Below are positions 44,350-53,240 of a stretch of 64,000 nt of DNA, one piece after another. The DNA is taken from positions 372,001 through 436,000 of the forward strand of contig NZ_JAPEPO010000002.1 of NCBI RefSeq assembly GCF_026340095.1. The letters are read 5' to 3'. Each line of letters opens with the position of its first letter. Positions within the stretch are counted from its first letter, which is position 1. The stretch comes from Streptomyces sp. NBC_01446. GTDB lineage: Bacteria; Actinomycetota; Actinomycetes; Streptomycetales; Streptomycetaceae. The notes beneath the pieces were generated by a model that searched no databases, was not told where the DNA came from, and worked only from the letters and a program-made list of their open reading frames with translations. A program made the translations under genes and the position numbers.

Positions 44350-45010
44350 GGTGATCTCCTTTGGGTGAAGAGGGTCGGCCCCGAAGGCATTGGGTGACGG
44401 CCGCCGGGCGCCGGTAGCGAAAGTCCTGCCCGAGGGATGCATGGGACAGCCGCAGCCCGCACGCAGGCCACTCCATTGAGGGAGCCAGACGGCAGGGGCT
44501 GCCTCGTCTTCCCCGGCATCGCCGCACCCTCATCTGCTATCCCAGGCATGAGATGGCTTAACCCGCGCCAGCTTCAGCGGCGTCACCTCCACCTCGGCGC
44601 GGAAGGCTACTCACTCGGCTCCCCAGCATGGTCTCTCGTGCGGCCGTGACGTGGTTCGCAACGGTCTGCGACCGCGGAGGGGCCGGCCCGGCCTTCGCCG
44701 AACCGGGCCGGCCCACCTGTTCTTCGTACGCCCCTGCAATCGACGGGCCAAGGAGCCACGACGTAGGGGGCGCCGTGTCATCCGGTTGTCCCTCAACCGA
44801 AGCCGATGAGACCGCTACTTCGTGAGGGTTGCCGTACGACCACCCTGCGGCCGCGAGATCCGCTGTCTGATGGAGGGGCCGTGGGGGACGGCGCCCTGTT
44901 TCGGTCACCCGCCTCGGCGACCAGACTCCTGCTCTTTGCGAAGCCGTCACACCCTTCTTCCGGGGAGGAGGGCCGCCGCAGGACATGGACAGCGGATCCG
45001 GACGCGACGT
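44350..45010. other. Gap with a strong GC hairpin
   Basis: No gene supported. A perfect 12-bp hairpin GGGCCGGCCCGG / CCGGGCCGGCCC lies at 44680-44714 and could act as a terminator, but no gene end is near it. Confidence 0.4.
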
Positions 45011-45403
45011 TCAGCCCCCGCTGCGCGTGCCTGGCGGGTCCTTGGGGTCGACGCCGGTGGAGGCGGATGCGTCCTTGGTGCCGCTGGGGCGCTGGGAGCG
45101 ACCCCGGGGGCCGGTGTCGTGCATACCCTTCTCGTCCCTGTCGGCCTTGCTCTGGTCCTCGCCGCGGCGCGCCCTGCTCTTCACGGACTTGCCATGCGGG
45201 TCCCCGGCCTCCTCTTTGGAGACCTCGCGCCCGGGGCCCTTGGCGGGGGCGTGCTGGTCGGGGTGGAAGGAGCGATGGGCGCTCGGGTTGTCCTGCTGAC
45301 GGGTCTCGTCGACATCGGGAGACCATCCGTGCTGCTTGGTGCCCTTATGCCGGCCTGGGCCCTCGCCGTGCGAGGGTTGGGATGACTTCGGCTGCTTAGC
45401 CAT
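45011..45403 (-). CDS. Hydrophilic low-complexity protein, unknown function
   Basis: 130 residues starting MAKQPKSSQPSHGEGPGRHKG, rich in Gly, Lys, Asp, Ser and Pro, with DPHGKSVKSRARRGEDQSKAD and GMHDTGPRGRSQRPSGTKDASASTGVDPKD. No hydrophobic core, so probably disordered, as in desiccation-type proteins. I believe similar proteins are widespread in Streptomyces, but no function is assigned. Its start lies inside a longer minus-strand frame that continues from the DUF6131-like gene. Confidence 0.6.
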   Translation of the reverse strand: MAKQPKSSQPSHGEGPGRHKGTKQHGWSPDVDETRQQDNPSAHRSFHPDQHAPAKGPGREVSKEEAGDPHGKSVKSRARRGEDQSKADRDEKGMHDTGPRGRSQRPSGTKDASASTGVDPKDPPGTRSGG

Positions 45404-45633
45404 GGTCTGGCCTGCCTCTCTGGTGGCGGGAAGAAGCCCCCACCGCGCCTGCCGCGCTCCCCCTGATGACGTGCTCGTGACCAGTAATGCTTGCGTCCGC
45501 CGACGGAGTGTCCGACCGCTCCCATGATCCAGAGGATGGCTCCGATGACGACGGAGGATGACGCTGATCTCCACAGGGTGCTGATACCCGTGACGATGCC
45601 GATGAACAGGAGAATTACACCGCGGGCGATCAT
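45181..45633 (-). CDS. DUF6131-like small membrane protein (frame extended past usual end)
   Basis: From the ATG at 45633 (GGAGG 6 bases upstream) it reads MIARGVILLFIGIVTGISTLW, VVIGAILWIMGAVGHSVGGRKHYW, matching the two-helix DUF6131 proteins that normally stop right after HYW/HYY (about 50 residues). Here there is no stop and the frame runs to 45181, overlapping the next gene in another frame. The extra 95 residues are Arg/Pro-rich and probably not native. A lost stop codon or base change near 45480 is likely. Confidence 0.6.
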   Translation of the reverse strand: MIARGVILLFIGIVTGISTLWRSASSSVVIGAILWIMGAVGHSVGGRKHYWSRARHQGERGRRGGGFFPPPERQARPWLSSRSHPNPRTARAQAGIRAPSSTDGLPMSTRPVSRTTRAPIAPSTPTSTPPPRAPGARSPKRRPGTRMASP

Positions 45634-45934
45634 GCGGTCCTCCGATTTCACTGTGACGCTCCATCCAGCCTAGGCGCGTCCGGCATCAGCGGCGTGCTGT
45701 GCCCGGTGATGCCATCCCAGTGGGCGGGGGAGCCCCTCGGGCGCGCGGCATCGGTCGGCACCGACCGGTTCCGCGGGCGTTCCTACGACCGCAAGTCCTC
45801 GCAGCATCACCATGCGCGCTGCCTGTCCCAGCGCGGTTGCCGCGACCGTCAGGCACTGTCCGGCGGATCATGCTTCGGAGTCGAGGGTCCGGAGGTCGTA
45901 GAGGTACGAGCGGTCGTTCTCCCTCCGCGGGCTG
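45634..45934. other. Gap without recognised gene
   Basis: Between the end of the phosphatase gene and the DUF6131-like gene. Only short frames, none supported. Confidence 0.35.
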
Positions 45935-47179
45935 TCATAGGCGCACGACGATCAGGGCAATGTCGTCCTGGGCGCCGCCGGCCACGTCCAGGTGGGTCAG
46001 CAATGCGTCGGCGAGGCGGTCGGGGCTCAAGCGGGCGTAGCGGGCGAGGCCGTCGGTGAGGCGTTGCAGGCCGGCGTCGATGTCCTCGCCGCGGCGTTCG
46101 ATGAGGCCGTCCGTGTACAGGACGAGGAGGTCATCCGGCCTGTAGGACACGGTCGCCTGGGGACGGGGGATGTGTTCGGGGCGGGCACCCAGCGGAGGGT
46201 CGGTGGCCTGGTCCAGCAGTTCGCAGGTGCTTTCGGAGTGCAGGAGGACGGGTGGGTGATGACCGGCGCTGCTGTAGGCGATCTGCTGATTGCGGGTGTC
46301 GATCACGGCCTGGACCGCGGTGGTGGCCAGCGCGCCGTCGACCGACCGGGAGTAGAGGCCGAGGACCTCCAGAGACTTGGCCGGCTCGTGGAGGGCACGG
46401 ACGGCGGCGCTCAGCGCGCTGCGGAGCATGCCCATGACGGCGGCGGCTCCCAGGCCGTGGCCGACGACGTCGCCGACCGCGACGCCAAAGGAGTCGTCGG
46501 GCAGGTCCACGACGTCGTACCAGTCGCCGCACACGTTCAGCGATCCGACCGCCGGCAGGTAGCGCACGGCGACATTGGGGTGCCGTTTCAGGTCGGGCGA
46601 GTGCAGCATGGCTTCCTGCAGGGTGACGGCGACCTGGCGTTCCCGGGCGTGAGCCTGCCGCAGTTCCTCGTTCAGCCGCTGCAGTTCCCGCGCCCGCGCG
46701 TAGAGCTCGGCCTCCATCGCCACCCGCTTACCCGAAGGTCTGTCTGTCGGGCGGGACGGGCGGGAACGCACGAACTCGGTCACGTCCTCCACACGGTGGA
46801 TGATCCACGCCACCTGCCCTCCCGGCCCGAGCACGGGGGTGTTGATCGGCGACCACCATCGCTCCTCGAACGTTCCGGGCCGGGAAGTATCAGGGATGTC
46901 GTACTTCTGCACCGCCATGGTGTCGGGCTGCTTCGACTGCAGGGCCCGGTGCAGCGAGGCGCCCAGGTTCCGGACCCCGTCCGCGGTCGCATCCGCCGGG
47001 TTGTCCGGGAAGGCGTCGAACAAGTATTGGCCGATCAGGTCCCGCCTGCTGCGACCGGTGGCGCGCAGGTATGCGTCATTGACGTCCACGATCACCAGGT
47101 CGGGGCGCAACACGAGATAGGGGCTGGGCGTGGCCGCGAACAACGCCTCGTAGTCAATGCTCGCTTCCACAGGTTTCAC
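45935..47179 (-). CDS. PAS domain-PP2C (SpoIIE-type) phosphatase
   Basis: 414 residues: a PAS sensor domain (about 8-135, YEALFAATPSPYLVLRPDLVIVDVNDAYLRATGR), a short helical linker (about 150-190, ARELQRLNEELRQAHARERQ) and a SpoIIE-like PP2C domain (about 195-414) with the metal motifs GDWYDVV, VGDVVGHGLGAAAVMG, YSSAGHHPP and LYTDGL. Such phosphatases dephosphorylate anti-anti-sigma factors and so release SigB/SigF-type sigma factors under stress. No anti-sigma partner is adjacent, but a SigB-type sigma factor is encoded at 54.8 kb. Confidence 0.9.
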   Translation of the reverse strand: MKPVEASIDYEALFAATPSPYLVLRPDLVIVDVNDAYLRATGRSRRDLIGQYLFDAFPDNPADATADGVRNLGASLHRALQSKQPDTMAVQKYDIPDTSRPGTFEERWWSPINTPVLGPGGQVAWIIHRVEDVTEFVRSRPSRPTDRPSGKRVAMEAELYARARELQRLNEELRQAHARERQVAVTLQEAMLHSPDLKRHPNVAVRYLPAVGSLNVCGDWYDVVDLPDDSFGVAVGDVVGHGLGAAAVMGMLRSALSAAVRALHEPAKSLEVLGLYSRSVDGALATTAVQAVIDTRNQQIAYSSAGHHPPVLLHSESTCELLDQATDPPLGARPEHIPRPQATVSYRPDDLLVLYTDGLIERRGEDIDAGLQRLTDGLARYARLSPDRLADALLTHLDVAGGAQDDIALIVVRL

Positions 47180-47227
47180 ACCGGTCCTTTCCGCGGGGCA
47201 AAGGGGCTCTTGCCGAGGCGGTCGCCG

Positions 47228-48217
47228 TCACTCGAAGCTGAGGACTTCGGTCACGGGTCTGCGAGGTGTCGCCGCGCCTTGGGGGCCGTAGCCGAGACGG
47301 AACACCATGTGGACGAAGCCGATCGCGGAACTCGGATCGCGTACGGAGGACCGGAGCTCTGGCCATTCGAGTGGCTGCGACATCAGTGAGGTCGCGAGCC
47401 CGCCGAGGGTGGCCTGCAGGAGCACCCGTTGCATTGCTTGCCCTGCCCGTAGCCAGTCCGCCGGAGTGTCCTGCACCGTGCCGAGCAGCGCGATCTGCGG
47501 ATGCTCCTCGAACACGGCCACGGCACGGTCCGGCTCCCGGCGCGATGGGTCGAAGTCCCTGACCGGGGAGCTCACGCCGTACTGCCGTGGGCCGAGGGCG
47601 TCGGCGGGGATGCCGTCGGCGGCGGGCCCCTCATCGGCCCTGGCCGTGCGCGTCCAGGTGGCGATCTCCGCGCGCACGGCCTCGTTCGCAGCCTCGAGCA
47701 GCTCGGCATCGTGCACGAGTTCCATCACCGCGTCGGCATGCCAGGCGCTGGGAGTGATCAGCTGGCAGCCTTCCAGGAGAGCGGCGGAGCGAAGCCCGTC
47801 GATGATGGGCTCGGGAATCTGCTCGTCGGAGAAGGGGAAGCGGCTGGTGTGCCGCCGCCGTATCGCGCGGTAGAGGTCCGCAAGATCACGGTCCGCACCC
47901 TCGGCCTCGTCGAGCGCTACGTCGGCCAGATGCCAGGGAGCCCCGGGGTCGGGAAGCAGCCCGACGGTGGCGGTCCAACCGGCGTGGGCTGCGGCCACGA
48001 GCAGGTTGAACAGGGCGGCGCCGCATCCGAGGTGCAGTGCGCGGTGCTCGGCGTCGCTATACGGCAGCGTGCGGTCGGGATCGCCGTACAGCGCGACGGA
48101 ACGGCTGCCGGTGCGGTGGATGAACCTCCAGGGCTGTGCGTTGTGCATGGAGGGCGCCATCACAGCGTCCTCGACCAGCGACGTCACGACCGCCCTGTCA
48201 AGATCTCTGAGGGACAC
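47228..48217 (-). CDS. Acg-family nitroreductase-like protein
   Basis: 329 residues with two nitroreductase-fold halves, as in mycobacterial Acg. Marks are VEDAVMAPSMHNAQPWRF, RTLPYSDAEHRALHLGCGAALFNLLVAAAHAG, RRRHTSRFPFSD and WLRAGQAMQRVLLQATLGGLATSLMSQPLEWPELR. Acg proteins bind FMN with little reductase activity and belong to dormancy or stress regulons. It lies next to the PAS-PP2C phosphatase, 48 bases upstream of it and on the same strand, so the two may be cotranscribed. Confidence 0.87.
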   Translation of the reverse strand: MSLRDLDRAVVTSLVEDAVMAPSMHNAQPWRFIHRTGSRSVALYGDPDRTLPYSDAEHRALHLGCGAALFNLLVAAAHAGWTATVGLLPDPGAPWHLADVALDEAEGADRDLADLYRAIRRRHTSRFPFSDEQIPEPIIDGLRSAALLEGCQLITPSAWHADAVMELVHDAELLEAANEAVRAEIATWTRTARADEGPAADGIPADALGPRQYGVSSPVRDFDPSRREPDRAVAVFEEHPQIALLGTVQDTPADWLRAGQAMQRVLLQATLGGLATSLMSQPLEWPELRSSVRDPSSAIGFVHMVFRLGYGPQGAATPRRPVTEVLSFE

Positions 48218-48890
48218 GGCTCATCCCGTCTGTGAGGGATCGCCGCCGGCGCGCGAGCTAGCAGGCAACGATCGTGGCTGTGCCGAAACCACGCCATCGC
48301 AAGAACCGCACCCAGCCTCCACACGGCCGCGTAGGCCCGGGCAGACCACGTCGTCCACCGAGCAGAAGACTCGGATCGGCACTTCAAAAACGGCCACGGG
48401 CAGCACGTCAGGCATGTGCACCCCCACGGGTTAGGTCGGCTCTTCGCAGCCCCACTCGCATTATCGCAGTGGCGACCGAGCCGCACCTTGCGAGACGACC
48501 ACAGGATCCGGATCGCCACCCCTGCTGTCATGAGCACGACGCGGCCCCCCTGCTTGGGGCGGACGGATTCCAGTACGCCCGGTCGGTGACGTGAAGGCGG
48601 GATGTGACGTCGAAGCGCGGTTCCGGTACCCCGAAAGTGCGACAGCGCAGCCAAGCGAGGGACCAGGGCGGCTGCAGGTCCCCCGTGTCCTGCACAGTCC
48701 GCCAAAGGACCCGCCGATCACGTGGCCTACCGAATTCATCTGTCCAGCCGACGCAGTCCGCTTCGGAACCTGGCACCGATCACCCCGGCGACAACTAGCT
48801 CGGCCAAGTGCCAACTACCTCGAAGAGTCACAACGGCTGTGACTGAGCAGGCGAGTTGGCGCCGTTCGCCAAGCGAGGTGCTCAGCGAGG
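48218..48890. other. Gap without recognised gene
   Basis: Several overlapping frames of 60-170 codons on both strands, none with a recognisable domain or ribosome site. It includes the promoter side of the Acg-like gene. Confidence 0.35.
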
Positions 48891-49196
48891 CGCCGCGCGC
48901 GAACGGCGACGGCGTGCCGCTGTCAGTTCTCCCGGCTGCTGTGCCCGGAGGCGGCACCGTCTCGTGTCGCCTTGAGGTTGGCCTTTTTCACCTTGTTTCC
49001 GCAGGTCGACACGGAGCACCACGTCGTCGCCCGCCGCGGCTGGTGTCCACGAAGAGTCCTCCGCAGGTGGGCTGCTCACAGCGCTTGATGACACCGTCGA
49101 CGTCGCCGCCTAGCGTCGCGACGGCGTCCACGGCGACGATGGCGAGGGCCGCGCGTACGGGGTCGGTCTCCCGCAGCCGCCACTGCGCACGCACGT
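48890..49196 (-). pseudogene. CGNR zinc-finger protein, C-terminal fragment with frameshift
   Basis: One frame reads RLRETDPVRAALAIVAVDAVATL then VIKRCEQPTCGGLFVDTSRGGRRR. The expected WCSVSTCGNKVKKANLKA follows in the next frame after loss of one base near 49035. Together they form the CGNR zinc finger of ABATE/CGNR transcription factors. The N-terminal domain is missing; homology ends where MFS sequence begins on the other strand. Confidence 0.65.
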
Positions 49197-49470
49197 CGCC
49201 GGAATCGGCACCGGCACGCTGTCCAAGGCCGCCGTCGCACTGGTCTCGCAGGCCGCGTCCGCGGGCACACGCGCGCAGGCCCTCGCGGCCTTCTTCCTCG
49301 CCGCCTACACGGGCCTCGTCGTCACCTCCCTCGGGCTCGGCGTCGCCGCACAGCTCACCGACCCGACGACAGCGACGCTGTGGTTCTCCGGTTTCCTCGG
49401 CGTCCTCCTCACTGTGATCGTCTTCCTCGGCCGGGCAAGCGGCGTATCCCGTCACCGGGTTTCACCGTGA
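49195..49470 (+). pseudogene. MFS transporter, C-terminal fragment
   Basis: A start-less frame reads GIGTGTLSKAAVALVSQAAS, ALAAFFLAAYTGLVVTSLGLGVAAQL, TLWFSGFLGVLLTVIVFLGRASG, ending at TGA 49468. This is the last two to three helices of an MFS exporter. The preceding nine or more helices are absent. It ends 86 bases before the alpha/beta hydrolase gene, with which the intact transporter may once have been an operon. Confidence 0.6.
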
Positions 49471-49556
49471 CCCGCACCCCGACCCACCGACAACCCCGCC
49501 CCGCCCACACCCAGAGCACGAACACCCCCAACTGGCACATACCGCAGAGAGAACCC

Positions 49557-50483
49557 ATGCCCGCGACCACCCCCATCCGCCCCCTGACCGGCTTCGGCAC
49601 CGTTAACGGCGTCCCCTGGCTCCCCGACGGCTTCACGGACGTCTTCGACAGCACCCTGGTGCGCGTCGGAGAGGTCGAACTGCACACCGTGCAGGGCGAC
49701 GCGGGACGGCCCCTACTCCTCGTCGGCGGCTGGTCGCAGAACTGGTACGTGTGGCGCTTCGTCATGCCGCGCCTGGCGGAGCACTTCCGCGTCGTCGCGG
49801 TCGACCCGCGCGGCGTCGGGCGGTCCGACAAGCCCCACGGGGGATACGACACCGGCACCGTGGCGGCCGAACTCGCGGCCCTCATGCGGGAGCTCGGCCT
49901 TGACCGCTTCGCGGTGGCCGGACACGACATCGGCATGTGGCTCGGCTACGCCCTCGCCGCGGACCACGCCGACGCGGTCGAACGCCTCGCCCTGCTCGAC
50001 GCCACCATCCCCGGACTCGCGCCCGACATTCCCTTCTTCGGCTCCGAGGCACAGAACGACCTGCTGTGGCACTCCGCCTTCAACCGCAAGCGGTCCATCA
50101 ACGAACTGCTCGTCAGCGGCCGCGAGCACATCTACTACGGCGACCAGTTCCGCCTCAAGGCCGCCCGCCCGCTGCCGGACTCCGCGGTCGACTTCTACGT
50201 CGAAACGATCGCCCGCGACCCCGAGGCACTATGCGCCAGCTTCGACTACTACCGGGCCACCGACGACAACATCGCTCAGAACAACCGGCGCAAGCAGCAT
50301 CCACTGACCATGCCGGTCCTCGGCGTCGCCGGAGCCTGCGGACAAGGCGAACGACTCGGTGCCCTCCTCGGCCCCGTGACCGAGCGCCTCAACAGCGTCG
50401 TCATCCCCGACTGCGGGACTACGTCCCCGAGGAGAGCCCCCGGCGCCCTCCTCGATCACCTGCTCGCCTTCCTCGGCCTGTGA
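49557..50483 (+). CDS. Alpha/beta hydrolase (epoxide-hydrolase/dehalogenase-like), C-terminal motif scrambled
   Basis: 308 residues. The fold marks are VVAVDPRGVGRSDKP and the nucleophile elbow GHDIGMW with Asp as nucleophile (about residue 124), the epoxide hydrolase/haloalkane dehalogenase type. The catalytic His is expected in a CGHYVPEESP motif near residue 287. The sequence reads CGTTSPRRAP instead, because one C is missing near 50417 and one extra C lies in the run 50437-50441, so nine codons are out of frame. If real, the enzyme lacks its histidine; if the indels are errors, the protein is normal. Confidence 0.82.
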   Translation: MPATTPIRPLTGFGTVNGVPWLPDGFTDVFDSTLVRVGEVELHTVQGDAGRPLLLVGGWSQNWYVWRFVMPRLAEHFRVVAVDPRGVGRSDKPHGGYDTGTVAAELAALMRELGLDRFAVAGHDIGMWLGYALAADHADAVERLALLDATIPGLAPDIPFFGSEAQNDLLWHSAFNRKRSINELLVSGREHIYYGDQFRLKAARPLPDSAVDFYVETIARDPEALCASFDYYRATDDNIAQNNRRKQHPLTMPVLGVAGACGQGERLGALLGPVTERLNSVVIPDCGTTSPRRAPGALLDHLLAFLGL

Positions 50484-50493
50484 CTAAAGAAGT

Positions 50494-50509
50494 CATCTCA
50501 TTTGAGATG
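50494..50509. promoter_or_regulatory. 16-bp palindrome CATCTCA-TT-TGAGATG
   Basis: A perfect AT-rich palindrome between the convergent hydrolase and monooxygenase genes. Given its position it may be a weak terminator, a protein site or an IS-end footprint. Confidence 0.4.
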
Positions 50510-50626
50510 CCTTCCACCGCCACCACACCCGCCGGGGGGCTGACTGCCTGTAGACGGGTGTCCTTCGCTCTTCGGGGGCGCGCCGCAGGACCGTCACCGG
50601 CGGCGCTCCGCCCGCGGCAACGGGAG

Positions 50627-52300
50627 TCAGGCGAAGGTTCGGCGCAGATGCGCCGTCAGGCGTTCCGGTACGGCCGGGTGGAAACGGCCGGAGAGGTAGC
50701 CGTCCGGGCGGATCAGGAGGGCCTCGCCGTCACGCGGCCCATAGGCGTCGTGGAACTCGCCCGCCGCGTCGCGCACACGCGGCGGGCGCAGGCCGACCGG
50801 ACGGGCGTCCTCCGGTACCTCTGCGGCAGTGACCAGATAGGCGTCGAGAAGGCCGTTGGCGGCGCGACGCGCCTCGGCAGCGCAGGCCTCGAGCCGGGCG
50901 GCTCCGTCGCCCGAGGCGTGCTCCGAGCCCGCGAACAGCAGCAGCACGTGCCGCGGGGTGCGCAGCAGGTCGAACAACCGCTGCGGGTAGGTGGCGAGGT
51001 CGCTCAACAGGCCGCGGCAGTCCGGTGCCCGGTCGCCGGGTCCGGGACCGGCCTCGGGTGTGCCGTCCGCCGCCTTTGGCTGGATCAACGGGCTGTCCGG
51101 GTAGGCGACCAGCAGCTGGGCCTGGCGCCGCAGCGCCATCTCGGTGTCGGCGCCGTTGTTGAGGGGGCCGGCACCGGCCTTGCGGACGCTGCGGGCATGG
51201 CGGACGGTGCGGTCGACGACTTCCCGCGCGACCGGGTGGCGTTCGGCGTGATAGCTCTCCAGCACGTCGTCCGTGGCCAGACCGCGGACGGCCAGGGCCA
51301 GCTTCCAGGCGAGGTTGTAGGCGTCCTGCACACCGGTGTTCAGACCCTGTCCACCGATCGGCGGCTGGATGTGTGCGGCGTCCCCGGCGACGAAGACGCG
51401 GCCGTTCCGATAGCGGTCCACCATGCGATGGCTGGTCCGGAAGGCGGACGACCAGCGCAGCGTGGAGGCGGTCGTCACCTCCGGGGAGAGCCGGTCGAGC
51501 ACGGCCTGGATCTGGTCGAGGTCCAGACCCTGGCCATCACCCAGCTCCAGGACGGTCCCGTCCGGGGTGCTCGAGCCGTCTTCGCCCTCAGCTTGGGCGT
51601 GGGGGCGCAGCATCGAGAGCCAGTAGCGCCGAACGCCCGACATCGGAATGCAGACGAGCATGTCGTCCATCTCACCGTTCGCGTCCAGGTTCACGGACCG
51701 AATGCTGTAGCCGGCGGGCAGTTCCCAGTCGACCTCGACGTCGCCGATCATGTACTCCTCGGGGAGGGCATCGCCCTCGAAGGTCAGCCCGGCCGCCTTG
51801 CGGACCAGGCTGTGCGCGCCGTCGCAGCCCACGACGTAGCGGGCGTGCAGACGCTCGATCCGGCCGTCGCCGCGGGCGAGAACGGCTTCGACCTCGTGCG
51901 GGCGCATCTCCAGCGAGCGGAGCTCGGTCGACCGCTCCACTTCCGTGCCAAAGCCCGCAAGGTGCTCGGTGAGCAGCCGCTCGGTCTCGTACTGGGGCAG
52001 TGTGGCGAAGGGATAGGGGATCTCGGGCGGCAAAGTGAGCTCAACCCGGGGGCGAGGCTTGCCGTCGATGTAGACGAGCTGTCCCAGGTGTGGCACCGCC
52101 TCGTCCAGAACTCTGCGGACCAGGCCCATGGCGTCCCACACCTCCAGCGTGCGGGGCAGGACGCCGATGGCCTTGGCATAGGGGTTCGGGACGGCCAGCC
52201 GATCGACGATGCGGCAGTCCACGCCGTGCCGCCGCAGTTCGGCCGCCGCCGTCAGGCCCACTGGGCCCGCGCCCACCACGAGTACGTCGACATCGGCCAT
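50627..52300 (-). CDS. FAD-dependent aromatic-type monooxygenase
   Basis: 557 residues from the ATG at 52300. N-terminal FAD-binding GAGPVGLTAAAELRRHG, the CDGAHSLVRK (DG) motif, and GDAAHIQPPIGGQGLNTGVQDAYNLAWKL place it in the p-hydroxybenzoate hydroxylase-fold group of MhpA/TetX/polyketide hydroxylase-like enzymes. The C-terminal thioredoxin-like domain (about 400-557) fits phenol- or polyketide-type hydroxylases. It is a single gene. An inverted repeat (52368-52376 / 52412-52420) lies in its upstream region and may be an operator. The substrate is unknown. Confidence 0.9.
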   Translation of the reverse strand: MADVDVLVVGAGPVGLTAAAELRRHGVDCRIVDRLAVPNPYAKAIGVLPRTLEVWDAMGLVRRVLDEAVPHLGQLVYIDGKPRPRVELTLPPEIPYPFATLPQYETERLLTEHLAGFGTEVERSTELRSLEMRPHEVEAVLARGDGRIERLHARYVVGCDGAHSLVRKAAGLTFEGDALPEEYMIGDVEVDWELPAGYSIRSVNLDANGEMDDMLVCIPMSGVRRYWLSMLRPHAQAEGEDGSSTPDGTVLELGDGQGLDLDQIQAVLDRLSPEVTTASTLRWSSAFRTSHRMVDRYRNGRVFVAGDAAHIQPPIGGQGLNTGVQDAYNLAWKLALAVRGLATDDVLESYHAERHPVAREVVDRTVRHARSVRKAGAGPLNNGADTEMALRRQAQLLVAYPDSPLIQPKAADGTPEAGPGPGDRAPDCRGLLSDLATYPQRLFDLLRTPRHVLLLFAGSEHASGDGAARLEACAAEARRAANGLLDAYLVTAAEVPEDARPVGLRPPRVRDAAGEFHDAYGPRDGEALLIRPDGYLSGRFHPAVPERLTAHLRRTFA

Positions 52301-52367
52301 GATCAGGCTCCCTAGTTTGTCCGGATTGGTTCCCGAGCCAGTGGGCTTCACCAGGTTGCGCCGACCC

Positions 52368-52420
52368 GAAAGGGTTGACGGTCCCCCACGGTGCGGAGCC
52401 GGTGGAATCAAAACCCTTTC
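52368..52420. promoter_or_regulatory. Inverted repeat GAAAGGGTT ... AACCCTTTC upstream of the monooxygenase
   Basis: Two 9-bp perfect half-sites separated by 35 bases, 68-120 bases before the monooxygenase start codon. The spacing is about four helical turns centre to centre and would suit two regulator sites. Confidence 0.35.
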
Positions 52421-53139
52421 TTTGCCAATCACTTACCGAGCCGGATGAGATGACGCCTCATAAGGATCCGGCCAGCCATCGCCAAGAGCAGGTCCTGGAG
52501 ACGGCCCGCTGTCCACCTGATCGCACGTCAATGACCGGGTCAACCATGCGACACGAGCCACTGGATCGCGGAGAGCCAAGGGGCCCGCCCGCCCTGCAAT
52601 GCTGACGTCGACGACGTATATGCGCTTTCGCCCTCGAAGCACGACCACCCGCGACAGTCGGGGTTCGACGGCCTGCAGTCCTCCATTTACCTTCTTGATT
52701 GGCTCCACAATGTGACTACCGGCCTCCGGGGCCGGCAGGACTCCCCATATTCCGCAACAGCTCGATACGCAGAGAGCCTGCGTGACGTCACCACCGTGCC
52801 CGGCGGGAGGCTTGTACGCACTGAGGCTGGGTACTCCGGTGGTGCAAGTTCTCCGGGGCGGGTTCGGCAGTGAGCCCGGCCCGGTCCCATCCCCGCCTAT
52901 CCAGGTGGCCGGGAGGGCTACCCCGCCATGGGGGCGAGCTGCTCGAGGTCTTGACTGGCACGCACGCAGTTCAGAACGCTCAGGCATCCACGTCGCGGGC
53001 TAAATCGGGCCCCCGACCGCCCACGCCAGCCCACCATCCTTCTCACAAGGTGCAGGGGGCGTACGGCCAGAAGAAGTCGCGCGGCAAAGCGTGACCGCCC
53101 CAGCGGATTGAAACGGCGACGCCGGGCACGTGGGAGCAG
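52421..53139. other. Gap without recognised gene
   Basis: A minus-strand frame (52433-52987) contains KKVNGGLQAVEPRLSRVVVL and RKRIYVVDVSIAG, which looks protein-like, but I cannot assign it and it lacks a ribosome site. Confidence 0.3.
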
Positions 53140-53240
53140 ATGGATACCCTTCTCGCGCTGGCTTCTGCGATCTGCTACGGCTTCGTCGACTTCGCCAGCG
53201 GGAGGCTGTCCCGTCGGGTTCACTTCGCCGTGCATTGGGC
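53140..53240 (+). pseudogene. EamA-family transporter, N-terminal fragment
   Basis: MDTLLALASAICYGFVDFASGRLSRRVHFA is the typical first helix and loop of actinobacterial EamA (DMT) exporters. After about 33 codons the similarity stops and the sequence continues as a Na/Pi cotransporter in a different frame. Confidence 0.6.

Noticed and set aside
44680..44714. Strong hairpin as terminator of a specific gene
   Set aside because: No supported gene ends within 300 bases on either strand, so it is mentioned only as structure.
52433..52987. 184-codon minus-strand frame as a gene
   Set aside because: Mixed composition, start unsupported, no recognisable domain; kept only as an unexplained stretch.
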